Part shown: piece after piece, positions 27,070 to 36,566 of the stretch
Position numbering within the stretch: the stretch's first letter is position 1
Layout of the letters: every line of letters starts with the position of its first letter
Assembly (NCBI RefSeq): GCF_913773995.1
Contig: NZ_CAJYES010000070.1
Location: forward strand, 1-45,274
DNA length: 45,274 nucleotides
Direction: 5' to 3'
Source: an uncultured Pseudacidovorax sp.
GTDB lineage: Bacteria; Pseudomonadota; Gammaproteobacteria; Burkholderiales; Burkholderiaceae_C
Position numbers and translations under genes: made by a program
Notes under the pieces: generated by a model
The model's input: only the letters and a program-made list of their open reading frames with translations
What the model was told of the DNA's origin: nothing
The model's database searches: none

Positions 27070-28380
27070 ATGACGACCCCCGCCACAACCTCCGCCACCC
27101 TCGATCTGGCGCTCGACGCGCTCAAGACCGACTTCGTCGCCCGCAACCCGGCCAGTGCACGCCAGTTCGAGCAACAGGCCCGCGACATGCCCGGCGGCAA
27201 CAGCCGCTCGGTGCTGTTCTACGCCCCCTTCCCGCTCACCATGGCCAGCGGCCGCGGCGCGGAGCTGACCGACCTGGACGGCCATACCTACAGCGACTTC
27301 ATTGCCGAGTACACCGCCGGCGTGTACGGCCACTCGGCACCCGAGATCCGCGAGGCCGTGCTCGCGGCCATGGACAAGGGCATCAACCTCACCGGCCACA
27401 ACCTGTACGAAGGCCAGCTGGCGCGGCTGCTGTGCGAGCGCTTCCCGCAGGTCGAGCGGGTGCGCTTCACCAATTCGGGCACCGAGGCCAACCTCATGGC
27501 CATCACGGCGGCCCTGCATTTCACCGGCCGCCGCAGGATCGTGGTGTTCACCGGGGGCTACCACGGCGGGGTTCTGGGCTTCGGCGCGACGCCGGCGCCG
27601 ACGACCGTGCCCTTCGACTTCCTGGTGCTGCCCTACAACGACGTCGAGCGCGCACGCTCGGAGATCCGTGCCCAGGCTTCCGAGATCGCCGCCGTGCTGG
27701 TCGAGCCGATGCTCGGCGCCAGCGGCTGCATTCCCGCGGCGCCCGGCTTCCTGGCCGCGTTGCGCGAAGCCACCTCCGAAGCGGGCGCCCTGCTCATCGC
27801 CGACGAGGTCATGGTGTCGCGCCTCGCGCCGCAGGGCCTGTTCATGCAGGCCGGCATCCGCGCGGACATCACCACACTCGGCAAGTACATCGGCGGCGGC
27901 ATGTCCTTCGGGGCCTTCGGCGGACGGGCCGACATCATGGCCCTGTTCGATCCGCGCGGCGGTCCGTTGCTGCATTCGGGCACGTTCAACAACAACGTGG
28001 TGACCATGGCCGCCGGCCATGCGGGGCTGACGCGCCTCTATCCGCCGGAGGCGGCGGCAGGACTGTCGGCCCGGGGCGAGTCGCTGCGCCAGCGCCTCAA
28101 CGCGCTCTGCACCGCGAGTGGCGTCGCCATGCAGTTCACCGGCGTGGGGTCGGCGATGAATGCCCACTTCGTGCGCGGGCCGGTGGTGCGTTCGGAAGAC
28201 GTGGCGGCGGCCGACCCGAGGCTGCGCCAGCTGCTCTTCTTCCATCTGCTGGCGCAGGGCATCTACATCTCGCCGCGCGGCTTCATCGTGCTGTCCCTGC
28301 CGGTGACGGACGAGGCCATCGAGAAATTCGTGGCGGCCGTCGACCTCTTCATCCAGCGTTACGCAAGCCTGCTGGCCTGA
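27070..28380 (+). CDS. Class III PLP-dependent aminotransferase (glutamate-1-semialdehyde aminomutase-like)
   Basis: 436 residues, fold type I. The N-terminal [17 protein letters not shown] matches the glutamate-1-semialdehyde aminomutase branch. SGTEA at 136-140 binds phosphate, DEV at 245-247 contacts the pyridine nitrogen, and Lys272 in TLGKYIGGG is the PLP lysine. It is not next to haem genes. With a Bug receptor, an HpaI aldolase and an aldehyde dehydrogenase remnant as neighbours, it is more likely a catabolic amino-acid/amine transaminase than HemL. Its stop codon abuts the dehydrogenase remnant. Confidence 0.88.
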   Translation: MTTPATTSATLDLALDALKTDFVARNPASARQFEQQARDMPGGNSRSVLFYAPFPLTMASGRGAELTDLDGHTYSDFIAEYTAGVYGHSAPEIREAVLAAMDKGINLTGHNLYEGQLARLLCERFPQVERVRFTNSGTEANLMAITAALHFTGRRRIVVFTGGYHGGVLGFGATPAPTTVPFDFLVLPYNDVERARSEIRAQASEIAAVLVEPMLGASGCIPAAPGFLAALREATSEAGALLIADEVMVSRLAPQGLFMQAGIRADITTLGKYIGGGMSFGAFGGRADIMALFDPRGGPLLHSGTFNNNVVTMAAGHAGLTRLYPPEAAAGLSARGESLRQRLNALCTASGVAMQFTGVGSAMNAHFVRGPVVRSEDVAAADPRLRQLLFFHLLAQGIYISPRGFIVLSLPVTDEAIEKFVAAVDLFIQRYASLLA

Positions 28381-28488
28381 CGACACGCCCTTCGGCCTGG
28401 CCGCCTACTTCTACAGCCAGGACGTGCGGCGCACTGGCGTGTGCCCGATGCGCTCGAGGCAGGTATCGTCGGCATCGATGACGAGACC
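28379..28488 (+). pseudogene. Aldehyde dehydrogenase (succinate-semialdehyde dehydrogenase-like) 3' remnant
   Basis: One frame (from 28379) reads [18 protein letters not shown], which matches the near-C-terminal [18 protein letters not shown] region of GabD-type dehydrogenases. From about 28435 the match continues in the next frame as [16 protein letters not shown] (native type: FRVGEALEYGIVGIN). So a ~37-residue remnant with a one-base frameshift is left between the aminotransferase and aldolase genes. It begins exactly at the aminotransferase stop, suggesting a deletion removed most of the gene. Confidence 0.72.
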
Positions 28489-28504
28489 AGAGAAAGACTT
28501 CGCC

Positions 28505-29308
28505 ATGAGCAATCCCTTCAAGAACGCCCTGGCCGCGCGCCAGGCCCAGGTCGGCCTGTGGCTGTCGATGGCCGATTCGTACGCGGCCGAGGCCTGCGCC
28601 ACGGCCGGCTTCGACTGGCTGCTGATCGACGGCGAGCATGCGCCCAACAACGTGCTCAGCATCCTGCCGCAGCTGCAATCGGTGGCGGCCTACCGCAGCC
28701 ATCCGGTGGTGCGGGCGGTCAACGGCGACACCGCGCTCATCAAGCAGTTGCTGGACATCGGCGCGCAGACGCTGCTGGTGCCCATGGTGGACACGGCCGA
28801 GCAGGCCGCGGCGCTGGTGTCGGCCACGCGCTATCCGCCCGAAGGCATCCGCGGCGTCGGGGCCGCGGTGGCCCGGGCCTCGCGCTGGGGCGGACGGCGC
28901 GACTACCTGGACGAGGCGAACGACGAGGTCTGCCTGCTGGTGCAGGCCGAGACCCGCACGGCGCTGCAGAACCTGGAGGCCATCTGCGCCGTCGATGGCG
29001 TGGACGGCGTCTTCATCGGCCCGGCCGATCTGGCGGCCTCGATGGGCCACCGCGGCAAGGCCGGCCATCCCGAGGTGCTGGCGGCCATCGACGACGCGAT
29101 CCGCACCATCGTCGCCAGCGGCAAGGCCGCCGGCACGCTGACCAGCGACGCCACACTGGCCTGCCGCTACCTGGACCTGGGCGCCACCTTCGTGGCGGTG
29201 GGCTTGGACATCACGCTGCTGGTGCAGGCCACCCGCAGGCTGGCGGCCGACTTCGGCCGCGGCGAAGGCGTGGCCGCGGCGCCCGCGCCGCACACCGGCC
29301 CCTACTGA
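28505..29308 (+). CDS. HpcH/HpaI-family class II aldolase
   Basis: 267 residues. Every catalytic position of E. coli HpaI can be placed at the same number: His45 in IDGEHAP, Arg70 in PVVRAVNG, Glu149 in LVQAET and Asp175 in [12 protein letters not shown]. It should cleave a 4-hydroxy-2-oxo acid to pyruvate plus an aldehyde, using a divalent metal. The start MSNPFKNAL was chosen by alignment with the family and an upstream GAGAAAGA; in-frame upstream codons lie in the dehydrogenase remnant. The lost aldehyde dehydrogenase probably once handled the aldehyde product of this or the aminotransferase step. The 3' end overlaps the convergent LysR gene by 7 bases. Confidence 0.92.
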   Translation: MSNPFKNALAARQAQVGLWLSMADSYAAEACATAGFDWLLIDGEHAPNNVLSILPQLQSVAAYRSHPVVRAVNGDTALIKQLLDIGAQTLLVPMVDTAEQAAALVSATRYPPEGIRGVGAAVARASRWGGRRDYLDEANDEVCLLVQAETRTALQNLEAICAVDGVDGVFIGPADLAASMGHRGKAGHPEVLAAIDDAIRTIVASGKAAGTLTSDATLACRYLDLGATFVAVGLDITLLVQATRRLAADFGRGEGVAAAPAPHTGPY

Positions 29309-30276
29309 GCGGCCGGACCGGCTGCACCTTCGCCGCCACCCGCGGCCCAGCGCACCAGGTGCGCCAGGACCGTGGCCGCCGCCTCCGAAGCGGGTCGTCG
29401 CGGATGCAGGCAACCGATGGGCGCCGGCGCGCCCGGTACATCGATGGGCAGCCGGTGCAGCCGGCCGGAGGCGACGAAGCGGTCCATGTGGCTGCCCAGC
29501 CCCAGGTACAGCAGCCGCAGCTCGCACACCAGCGCGACGCCGAGCGCCAGCGTGCGCGTGCTCACCCGCGCCACCGGCGGCGGGGCACCGAGCGTGTCGC
29601 ACAGCGCCGCGAAGGCCGCGTGCGGCGGCGAGCCCTCGGGCGGCAGCAACCAGGTCTCCTTGGCGCAGCGTTGCAGGTCCACGCCGCGGCGTCGCGCCAG
29701 TGGATGGTCGCTGGCGCAATAGACGCCCATGCGGTCCGTGCGCAAGGGCGTGAAGTCGTGGCCCGCCGGCACCTGCACCGAGGCCCGGCACAGCACCAGG
29801 TCGGCCGCGCGGTCCTGGCACACGGCGGCAATGTCGGCGGCCTCGATCTCGCGGTAGTCGAGCCACAGCGCCGGCTGGGCGGCGCACACGGCCGGAAGTG
29901 CCGGCGCGGCGATGGCCGTGCTGGCCGCCGCAATGCCGGCGATGCGCACCAGTCCGCCGGCCCCCTGCGCAAGGCGGGCCGCATCACCGGCCAGCAGGTC
30001 GAACGCGTCCAGAGCGCGCCGCAACGCCGGCAGCAGCAGCGCGCCCTCGCGCGTGAGGCGCACGCCACGCGCGTGGCGGTCGAAGAGGGTGAGGTCCAGC
30101 AGCGCCTCGACCCGGTTGAGCGCCTCGGTGGCCGAAGGCTGGCTCATGCCCAGGTCGGCAGCGGCCTTCTGCATCGCCCCCAGCTCGGCCATGCGTACGA
30201 CCAGTTGCAGTTGCCGCGGACGGGCGTAGTGCAGCAGACGGCGGGCGAGGGAGGCGGCGGCATCGGCGGCGGACAT
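29302..30276 (-). CDS. LysR-family transcriptional regulator
   Basis: 324 residues. The winged HTH ([42 protein letters not shown]) begins about residue 20, after an unusual alanine-rich N-terminal extension. The effector domain follows from ~115 ([21 protein letters not shown]). It is divergent from the Bug receptor at 30393, with a 17-base palindrome between them, so it probably controls the Bug-lyase pair. The aldolase gene converges on it from the other side. Confidence 0.9.
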   Translation of the reverse strand: MSAADAAASLARRLLHYARPRQLQLVVRMAELGAMQKAAADLGMSQPSATEALNRVEALLDLTLFDRHARGVRLTREGALLLPALRRALDAFDLLAGDAARLAQGAGGLVRIAGIAAASTAIAAPALPAVCAAQPALWLDYREIEAADIAAVCQDRAADLVLCRASVQVPAGHDFTPLRTDRMGVYCASDHPLARRRGVDLQRCAKETWLLPPEGSPPHAAFAALCDTLGAPPPVARVSTRTLALGVALVCELRLLYLGLGSHMDRFVASGRLHRLPIDVPGAPAPIGCLHPRRPASEAAATVLAHLVRWAAGGGEGAAGPAAQ

Positions 30277-30294
30277 GGGCGGAGCGGATTCCGA

Positions 30295-30311
30295 TATAGG
30301 AGAGCCCTATA
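30295..30311. promoter_or_regulatory. LysR-type operator palindrome in a divergent promoter
   Basis: TATAGG-AGAGC-CCTATA: six-base perfect arms separated by five bases, in the 116-base gap between the LysR gene and the divergent Bug gene. Size and AT-rich arms suit a LysR recognition half-site pair. Binding is inferred. Confidence 0.6.
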
Positions 30312-30392
30312 GCTTAGGCCCAGCCGTGGGTTGCTGCCTGGACAGGCGGCGCCAAGAATCCGCCCGCACATCCCTACGCCGGAGACAACCGC

Positions 30393-31400
30393 ATGCAGAC
30401 CTTCCAACCCCGCGCCCAACCCAGGCTCGCCCGCCGCACCCTCCTCGCCCGCGCCGCCCTGGGCACGGCCCTGGCCCTGTCCGGCGGCCTGGCCGGTGCC
30501 CAGACCTATCCGGCCAAACCGGTCAGCCTGGTCGTGCCCTTTCCGGCCGGCGGCGCCACCGACACCGCCACGCGGCTGGTGGCCCAGCACCTCGGCCAGG
30601 TGCTCGGCCAGACCGTGGTGGTGGACAACGTGGCCGGCGCCTCGGGCGCCATCGCGGCGCAGAAGGTGGTCCGTGCCGCGCCAGACGGCTACACGCTGCT
30701 GGCCGGCACCTTCAACGAGGTGGCGCTCGCGCCCATCGTCACGGCCGGCACGCCCTACAAGCATCAGGACCTTGCGCCCATCGGCGAGATCGGCGTGACG
30801 CCCTTCGTGCTGGTGGCCAATCCGAAGCTGCCGGCCAACTCCATCGACGAGCTGCTGGCCCTTGCACGCCAGAAGCCCGGCACCCTCAACGTCGGCGTGC
30901 CCGGCCTGGGCACGCTGCAGCACGTGGCCACGGCCATGTTGGCCAGCCAGGCTCGGGTGAGCTGGCTGACCGTGCCCTACAAGGGCGCCGCGCCGCTCAA
31001 TGCCGACCTGCTGGGCGGTCAGGTCGACCTCGCGGTCGTCACGCTCCCCTCGGCCATCGGCTACATCCAGGACGGCAAGATGAAGTCGCTGGGCCTGATG
31101 AGCCTGCAGCGCGACGAACGCGCCAAGGACATCGCCACCATCAACGAAGGCCGCGAGATCAAGGGCTTCACCACCGACGCGTGGCTGGGACTGCTGGCGC
31201 CGGCCAAGACGCCGGCGGCCGTGATCACGACCATGAATGCGGCCCTTGCCAAGACCCTGGCCATGCCCGAAGTGCGCGACGGGCTTGGCAAGCTGGGCTT
31301 TCGCGTGCAGCCCGGCACGCCGGCGCAGTTCGGCGAGTTGATGACCCGGGAAGACGCCCGCTACCGCAAGCTCGCCGCCACGGTGAAGCTCGACCGCTGA
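30393..31400 (+). CDS. Bug/TctC-family substrate-binding protein
   Basis: 335 residues. The signal peptide contains twin arginines followed by a hydrophobic stretch (ARRTLLARAALGTALALSGGLAGAQ), so Tat export is possible. Mature Bug blocks are VSLVVPFPAGGATDTATRLVAQHL, GQTVVVDNVAGASGAIA and LTVPYKGAAPLNADLLGGQ. GGAG precedes the ATG. The lyase gene follows at once, so the two probably act on one imported carboxylate under the divergent LysR regulator. Confidence 0.92.
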   Translation: MQTFQPRAQPRLARRTLLARAALGTALALSGGLAGAQTYPAKPVSLVVPFPAGGATDTATRLVAQHLGQVLGQTVVVDNVAGASGAIAAQKVVRAAPDGYTLLAGTFNEVALAPIVTAGTPYKHQDLAPIGEIGVTPFVLVANPKLPANSIDELLALARQKPGTLNVGVPGLGTLQHVATAMLASQARVSWLTVPYKGAAPLNADLLGGQVDLAVVTLPSAIGYIQDGKMKSLGLMSLQRDERAKDIATINEGREIKGFTTDAWLGLLAPAKTPAAVITTMNAALAKTLAMPEVRDGLGKLGFRVQPGTPAQFGELMTREDARYRKLAATVKLDR

Positions 31401-31423
31401 GAACGACGCCGAGGACGACCGCC

Positions 31424-32755
31424 TTGCTCTGCCTGTCCGACGACCCCAGTGCGACGCCCGAAGGCGCCGCGGTGCGCGAGATCTTCTCGGCACGCGCCAG
31501 CGTGGCCGGCATCCTGGCCTTCGAGGCCGCGCTGGCCCGCGTGCAGGCGCGGCGCGGGCTGATTCCGCAGGCCGCGGCCGACGACATGGCCGCCAAGGCC
31601 GATCTGCGATTCTTTCCCGAGGACGAATGGGCCCGGCATCGCGCGGAGGTGGGCCATCCGCTGGTGGCGATCCTCGACACCTGGCGCACGCAGCTGGCGC
31701 CCGAGAGCCGCGAGTGGCTGCATTACGGCGCCACCACGGCCGACCTGTTCAACACGGTGCTGGTGCAGCAGTTGCAGGCCGCCGGTGCGCGGCTGGTGTC
31801 GCAGATGTGCGGCATCGAACAGCGCCTAGCCGACATCGCCGCCGAACACCGCGCCACGCCCATGGTGGCCCGCACGCTGGGGCGCCATGCGCTTCCCTTC
31901 ACCTTCGGCATGAAGGTGGCGACCTGGCTGGCCGAACACGGCCGCAGCATCGAGCGGCTGCAGGGCTGGCTGGCCCGCTACCGCACCGGCATCCTGAGCG
32001 GGGCCGTCGGCACCTATGCCTCCTTCGGCGATGTCGGCCCCGCCATCGAGCGCGAAGTGATGGCCGAGCTGGGCCTGGACGCGCCCGAGGCCGTGGACTG
32101 GAAGGGCAGCCGCGATCGCTTCGCCGAGTTCGGCTGCGCCGTCGCCCTGGCGGCCGGCACGGCGGGCCACATCGGGCAGGAGATCTTCCTGCTGTGCGGC
32201 GACGACCTGGACGAGCTTCGCGAGGCCACCGGTGCGGTCGGCTCCTCGACCATGCCGCACAAGAGCAACCCGTCGCTGAGCATCGAAGTGGTGTCGCGCG
32301 CGCGCGAAGTAAGCGCGCGTCTGCAGCCGCTGCTGGCCTGGATCGGCATCGTGTACGAGCGCGATTCAGCCCAGCACGGCGAGGTGCTGCGCGACCTGTG
32401 CGTCGGCATGGCCGACCTGCTGGCGATGCTGCAGCGACTGCTCGACGTGCTGGTGGTGATGCCACGGAACATGGCGGCCAACCTGGCGCGCAGCCAGGGG
32501 CTGGTGCTGTCCGAAGCCATCACCTTCGCCCTGGCCGGCCGGCTGGGCAAGCACAGCGCGCACGAGAAGATGAAGCAGCTCGCCCGCACCGCTCAGGCGC
32601 AGGGCTGCTCGCTGCAGCAGGCGGCCCTGGCGGACCCCACGCTCGCGCCGCTGCTGGCCGAGACGCCAGGGTTGTTCGACGCCACCAGTCACCTGGGCCA
32701 GGCGGCGGCGATCACCGACGCGGCCGTGGCTCGGGTGCGCCAGCGCCAGCGCTAG
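31424..32755 (+). CDS. Fumarase/aspartase-superfamily lyase (PcaB/adenylosuccinate lyase-like)
   Basis: About 443 residues. The superfamily signature GSSTMPHKSNPSLSIE is present, with the HYGATTADLFNTVLVQQL and ARTLGRHALPFTFGMKVATWL blocks expected of 3-carboxy-cis,cis-muconate cycloisomerase or adenylosuccinate lyase-type proteins. It probably catalyses an elimination or cycloisomerisation on a carboxylic acid supplied through the Bug receptor. The start is uncertain: no ATG lies near the N-terminus, and TTG at 31424 with GAGG 9 bases upstream is my choice. No other protocatechuate genes are nearby, so PcaB itself is not assured. Confidence 0.8.
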   Translation: MLCLSDDPSATPEGAAVREIFSARASVAGILAFEAALARVQARRGLIPQAAADDMAAKADLRFFPEDEWARHRAEVGHPLVAILDTWRTQLAPESREWLHYGATTADLFNTVLVQQLQAAGARLVSQMCGIEQRLADIAAEHRATPMVARTLGRHALPFTFGMKVATWLAEHGRSIERLQGWLARYRTGILSGAVGTYASFGDVGPAIEREVMAELGLDAPEAVDWKGSRDRFAEFGCAVALAAGTAGHIGQEIFLLCGDDLDELREATGAVGSSTMPHKSNPSLSIEVVSRAREVSARLQPLLAWIGIVYERDSAQHGEVLRDLCVGMADLLAMLQRLLDVLVVMPRNMAANLARSQGLVLSEAITFALAGRLGKHSAHEKMKQLARTAQAQGCSLQQAALADPTLAPLLAETPGLFDATSHLGQAAAITDAAVARVRQRQR

Positions 32756-32830
32756 GGCGGACGCTCACACCACAGGCACCGCGCGGGGCCCGCGTCTGGC
32801 ATCACGGGCCGCTGCAGGCGCGGCCCGTCC

Positions 32831-35059
32831 TCAGTACCCGCTCGCTCCGCCGTTGCGCCGGTTGTCCGCCGCGCCGCGGTAGATGGGAAAGCCGTTGGCG
32901 TCGTAGCCCACGGCGATGCCCGACAGGCCGCTGGTCAGCCCCGTCACCTGCGCGTTGCTGCTGGTGTTGCCGTAGCCGCTGATCAGGCGCGCCACTTCGT
33001 CCGCGATCGGCTTGCCGGCTTCGAGCTGGGCGATGCCGTTCTGTCCGGTGAAGTTGTCCGCGTTGATGGCGGCCTGCAGGTCCATGCCGTAGACCACATG
33101 GCCCAGGAAGGTCTTGACGATGTAGTCGGGGATCGGGCCGCCGCCGGCCGAGCCCCACACCAGCCGCAGGCGGCCATCCGCATCGAAGGCGATGGCCGGC
33201 GCGATCGAGCTGCGCGGGCGCTTGAAGGCGGCGTAGCCGTTGACGTCCAGGCCCGGCGTGCTGGCCGAGAAGTTGGACATGACGTTGTTGATCATCATGC
33301 CCGCCGCCTCGATGTGGGCGCCCCAGTGCGTGTTGATGGTGGTGGTCATCGACAGCGCATTGCCAAAACCATCGATCACGGCGACGTTGCTGGTGGTGTT
33401 CCAGTCTTCGCTGCGCGCATCGGGCTGGCCGGACGTGGCCCGGCTGGGTGTCGTGGCGCGCGCCAGCACCACCGGTGCACCGGGGGCGCGGGCCAGGGTG
33501 TCGTAAGTCGTGGGATCGGTCGCGCCGAAGGCCGGGATGCCGTCGGCGGTGCCGCCCACCGGCACCGTCGCCAGCGCCGTGCCGGTGATCAGCGCGGCGC
33601 GGCCGTCCAGGTAGGCCGGCGACAGCAGCAACCCCACGCGGGCATTCACGTTGGAGTACGCCGGGTCGCCCACGATGTTGCGTCGGTCGGCATTGGCCAG
33701 GCGACTGCCCTCCGTCAGCAGATGCAGCCAGGCCGTGCTGTTGAAGCCGACGCTGCCGATGGCCTTGCGCTCCATCAGGCCGAGGTTGTACAGCGTGACC
33801 ACACCGCCGAAGGAAGGCGCCGGCTGCGTGAAGATGGTCATGCCGAAACGCGTGCCCACCAGCGGCTTGCGCTCCACCGCCTTGTAGCTGGCGAAGTCGG
33901 CGGCCGTCATCAGGCTGGGGATCCGGGCGATGGTGCTGGCGGTGGATGGGGCGATGGCGGTGCCCGCCGCCGGGAGGATCGATGCACAGGGCAACTGGCC
34001 CGTGGTGAGCTTGGCGACGATCGCCGGTGCGATGGAGCCTGCCGGATCGTAGAAGGCGGCCGCCCCGCCGTCGCGCACCTTGGTCAGGGTGGCGGCCAGT
34101 TCGGCATTCTTGATGAGTGTGCCCACCGGCAGAGGCTTCTGCTGCGTGGCGTCCGACGGCAGGCAGTAGCGCGCGTTGATGTCGGGGTATTTGCAGCGGG
34201 CCGCGCCGCGCGCCGGGCCGGCCGAGTTGACCCAGGCCGGCACGCCGCTGCCGGCCGACACCGGGTTGCCGTCGTCGTCGTACTCGCCCGAGTCGGAATA
34301 CAGCGTCTGGTACATGTACTTCGTCATCGGGAAGCCGTTGGTGGCGGTGGCGATGCTCTCGTCCCACAGCTTGTTCCACGCCAGACGGCCATAGGACTTG
34401 TGCACCAGGTCCAGCACGGCCAGCGTGCCGGGCACCCCGGCCGCGCGGGCCGAGATGTTGGTGTTGCCCTGCTGCGAGGAGATGCTGGCGCCTGCCGTGA
34501 GGCCGCTCTTGCAGACGTTGAAGCCGCCCGTGGTGCTCACGTCCTGCGCCACCGCGCGGTAGATGTCCGCGACGCCGCCGGTGGTGGCCGGTGCCGCCGA
34601 GAAGCCGTCGAAGGCACGCACCTTCTTCGTGGCCGCGTCGTAGTAGGTGATGACCGTGCCGCCGCCCAGGCCCGAGGCGAAGGGCTCGGTCACGTTGAGC
34701 ATGCCCTGCACCGCGATGGCCGCATCGATGGCGGAGCCGCCCGCGGCAAGGATACGGCAGCCGGCCAGCGACGCCTGCACGTCGGCCGAGGTGACCATCA
34801 GGTTGGTGCCCGTGATGCCCACGGTCTGGCCATAGGGTGCGCCCGCCTGCAGGGTGCACCGGGCCGGATCGAAGGCGACCGTGCGGGTGGGGGGCACGGG
34901 CGCGCCGGTCGCCGGTGCCGGGGCCGGTGTGCCCGCCGAGGGCGGCTGCGGCGCCGGCGCGGCGAGCGAGAAGGTGGAACCGGAGCCGCCACCGCAGGCG
35001 GTGAGCCAGCCGGCAGCGAGCACCGCGGCGGTCAGGGGAAGGGAGAAGGGATGGCGCAT
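32831..35059 (-). CDS. Gamma-glutamyltransferase family lipoprotein
   Basis: 742 residues. The N-terminus ends in a lipobox LTAC with Cys22, followed by a Gly/Ser and then a Pro/Ala-rich linker (24-58), so it is probably membrane-anchored. GGT-family blocks: GGSAIDAAIAVQGMLNVTEPFASGLGGG (107-134) and TTSNVAVIDGFGNALSMTTTIN, where Thr555 should be the autoprocessing/catalytic Thr at the start of the small subunit. The residue normally His in TTHYSV is Ser here. Length exceeds the usual ~580 residues because of the linker and insertions around 240-310. It may hydrolyse gamma-glutamyl compounds or another amide. Transcribed alone. Confidence 0.87.
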   Translation of the reverse strand: MRHPFSLPLTAAVLAAGWLTACGGGSGSTFSLAAPAPQPPSAGTPAPAPATGAPVPPTRTVAFDPARCTLQAGAPYGQTVGITGTNLMVTSADVQASLAGCRILAAGGSAIDAAIAVQGMLNVTEPFASGLGGGTVITYYDAATKKVRAFDGFSAAPATTGGVADIYRAVAQDVSTTGGFNVCKSGLTAGASISSQQGNTNISARAAGVPGTLAVLDLVHKSYGRLAWNKLWDESIATATNGFPMTKYMYQTLYSDSGEYDDDGNPVSAGSGVPAWVNSAGPARGAARCKYPDINARYCLPSDATQQKPLPVGTLIKNAELAATLTKVRDGGAAAFYDPAGSIAPAIVAKLTTGQLPCASILPAAGTAIAPSTASTIARIPSLMTAADFASYKAVERKPLVGTRFGMTIFTQPAPSFGGVVTLYNLGLMERKAIGSVGFNSTAWLHLLTEGSRLANADRRNIVGDPAYSNVNARVGLLLSPAYLDGRAALITGTALATVPVGGTADGIPAFGATDPTTYDTLARAPGAPVVLARATTPSRATSGQPDARSEDWNTTSNVAVIDGFGNALSMTTTINTHWGAHIEAAGMMINNVMSNFSASTPGLDVNGYAAFKRPRSSIAPAIAFDADGRLRLVWGSAGGGPIPDYIVKTFLGHVVYGMDLQAAINADNFTGQNGIAQLEAGKPIADEVARLISGYGNTSSNAQVTGLTSGLSGIAVGYDANGFPIYRGAADNRRNGGASGY

Positions 35060-35190
35060 GGAACCTGAGACGTTGAGCGGGATTACCCGAAGCGGGCCAT
35101 TAAACGTGAAAAAGCACGGAAGGTGGGCGACGCCTCGTCGACGCGGCCGTGTTGCTGGCCCCGCGCCATCGCGCAGCGGGATGGCACCCC

Positions 35191-35211
35191 GGCCTGCCTG
35201 CGCGGCAGGCC
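35191..35211. other. GC-rich hairpin between nitroreductase and GGT genes
   Basis: GGCCTGCC (35191-35198) pairs perfectly with GGCAGGCC (35204-35211), 7 bases beyond the nitroreductase stop. No T-tract follows on the minus strand, so termination strength is doubtful. The rest of 35060-35217 shows no gene. Confidence 0.4.
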
Positions 35212-35217
35212 TGAGAT

Positions 35218-35814
35218 TCAGCCCTGCGCGCCGAACCTGCCCTCGAAGGCCATCTCTGCCAGCGGCCGGCGGTCGCTGGGCAGTTCACGGGCGCGGATGC
35301 CTTCGGGCAGCACGGCGGGATCGCCCCTGCGCCCCACGGCCACCACGGTGTCGAGGGCGTAAACCTCGGGCAGACCGATGGCGGTGCGCAGCTTGCCTGC
35401 GTCGAAGCCGGCCATGGCATGGGCCGACCAGCCCGACAGCTGCGCCTGGAAGGCCAGGCTGGCCCACGCCGCGCCCGCGTCGAAGGCGTGGGAGGCATTG
35501 GGCGCCGGCTCGGTCTTGCCGGGGAACACGGCCTCGCGGGCGGACGCGATCACCACCAGCGCGGCGGCGCGCTTCGTCCACATCTGGTTGAACTCGATCA
35601 GGCTGTCGAAGATGGGTTGCCAGGCGGCGGTGTCACGACGCGCATAGATGAAGCGCCACGGCTGCGCGTTGTAGGCCGAGGGGGCCCAGCGCGCCGCTTC
35701 GAGCAGGCTCAGCAGCGCCGGCTCGGCGATGGCCTCTTCAGTGAAGGCGCGTGGCGACCACCGGTTGATGAACAGCGGGTCGATGGGATGGGCGGGTTGA
35801 CGGGGGTTGCTCAT
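35218..35814 (-). CDS. Nitroreductase-family FMN oxidoreductase
   Basis: 198 residues. FMN-binding blocks are visible: INRWSPRAFTEEAI near the N-terminus, LLEAARWAPSAYNAQPWRFIYARR (phosphate and isoalloxazine contacts), AWASLAFQAQLSGWSAHAMAGFD, and a C-terminal VVAVGRRGDP strand. Such enzymes use NAD(P)H to reduce nitro groups, quinones or enones. The ATG of MSNPRQPAH was chosen because homology-like sequence begins there; the frame stays open to 35949. The gene appears monocistronic and its substrate cannot be told. Confidence 0.9.
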   Translation of the reverse strand: MSNPRQPAHPIDPLFINRWSPRAFTEEAIAEPALLSLLEAARWAPSAYNAQPWRFIYARRDTAAWQPIFDSLIEFNQMWTKRAAALVVIASAREAVFPGKTEPAPNASHAFDAGAAWASLAFQAQLSGWSAHAMAGFDAGKLRTAIGLPEVYALDTVVAVGRRGDPAVLPEGIRARELPSDRRPLAEMAFEGRFGAQG

Positions 35815-36031
35815 TCGAAAATTCCAGGGGAAAGGAAGCGCGTGCAAGCGGCATGCCAGAAAAGAGGCCAGGCGGGCATGCGCAGATCCGGACGCAGCCG
35901 CCGGGCCGGGCCTGCACGGCCTGCGGCAGGCTGCACGGCGAGAAATCATGCCAGCTCCGCGGCGGAGCCAACTTCGGTGACAGAGCCCACAGCCGATGAC
36001 ATCAGCCTGCAGGCATTTGCCCCAGGCGGCC

Positions 36032-36524
36032 CTAGTCCAGCACCCTCACGCTCGGCGCATCGTCGAGCCGCCAGATACCTGCCAGCAAGGTCTTCGCACG
36101 GTCCAAGCCGATCACCGGCGCCGCCAGCTCCATGAGCTTGTCCTCCAGCTCGGCATCGGACAGCGGCAGCTCGGGGTCGCCGTTGCGGTCGGGCTGCAGC
36201 CACACGTAGTGCTGGCCGTCCTCCGTCTCGATCTCCACACGAGCCGCGCGGCGGCCGGAGAAGGCGGCGTCCAGTTCCGCGTCGACCTGGGCCTCGATGC
36301 GGGCCATCAGCGCCCGGATGCGGCCATCGGGGAGCCAGGCGTCGCCACGGCCCAGGTCCTCGGCCAGTGCACGGCGCAGTTGGGGCATGGGTGGGGAATC
36401 CAGGCCGGGAAACAGCCGCGTGTCAGTCGATGACGGCGCGCTTGGTGTGGTGCAGCACCTCGTCGTTCAACCGCAGGTCGCGAAACTGGGTGGCATGGCG
36501 GGCGAAGACGTCGACGGCATGCAT
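36032..36524 (-). pseudogene. MmgE/PrpD-family protein, internally deleted
   Basis: Two pieces of one gene remain. The N-terminal piece (36524 to 36423) encodes 33 residues, FARHATQFRDLRLNDEV then LHHTKRAVID and a TGA, matching the start of MmgE/PrpD proteins (typically ...KRAVIDW). A second piece in another frame (up to ~36424, with an open frame from ATG 36388 to 36032) gives the C-terminal end: VEIETEDGQHYVWL, LSDAELEDKLMELAAPVIGLDRAKTLL. The family is ~450 residues, so roughly 300 internal residues are missing. The C-terminal frame (118 residues) could still be translated but should not be enzymatically active. It sits at the end of the IclR-associated operon. Confidence 0.7.
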
Positions 36525-36566
36525 GGCGATCAGCGAATAAGAGGTGGAACGCGTGGGAGCGCAGCG

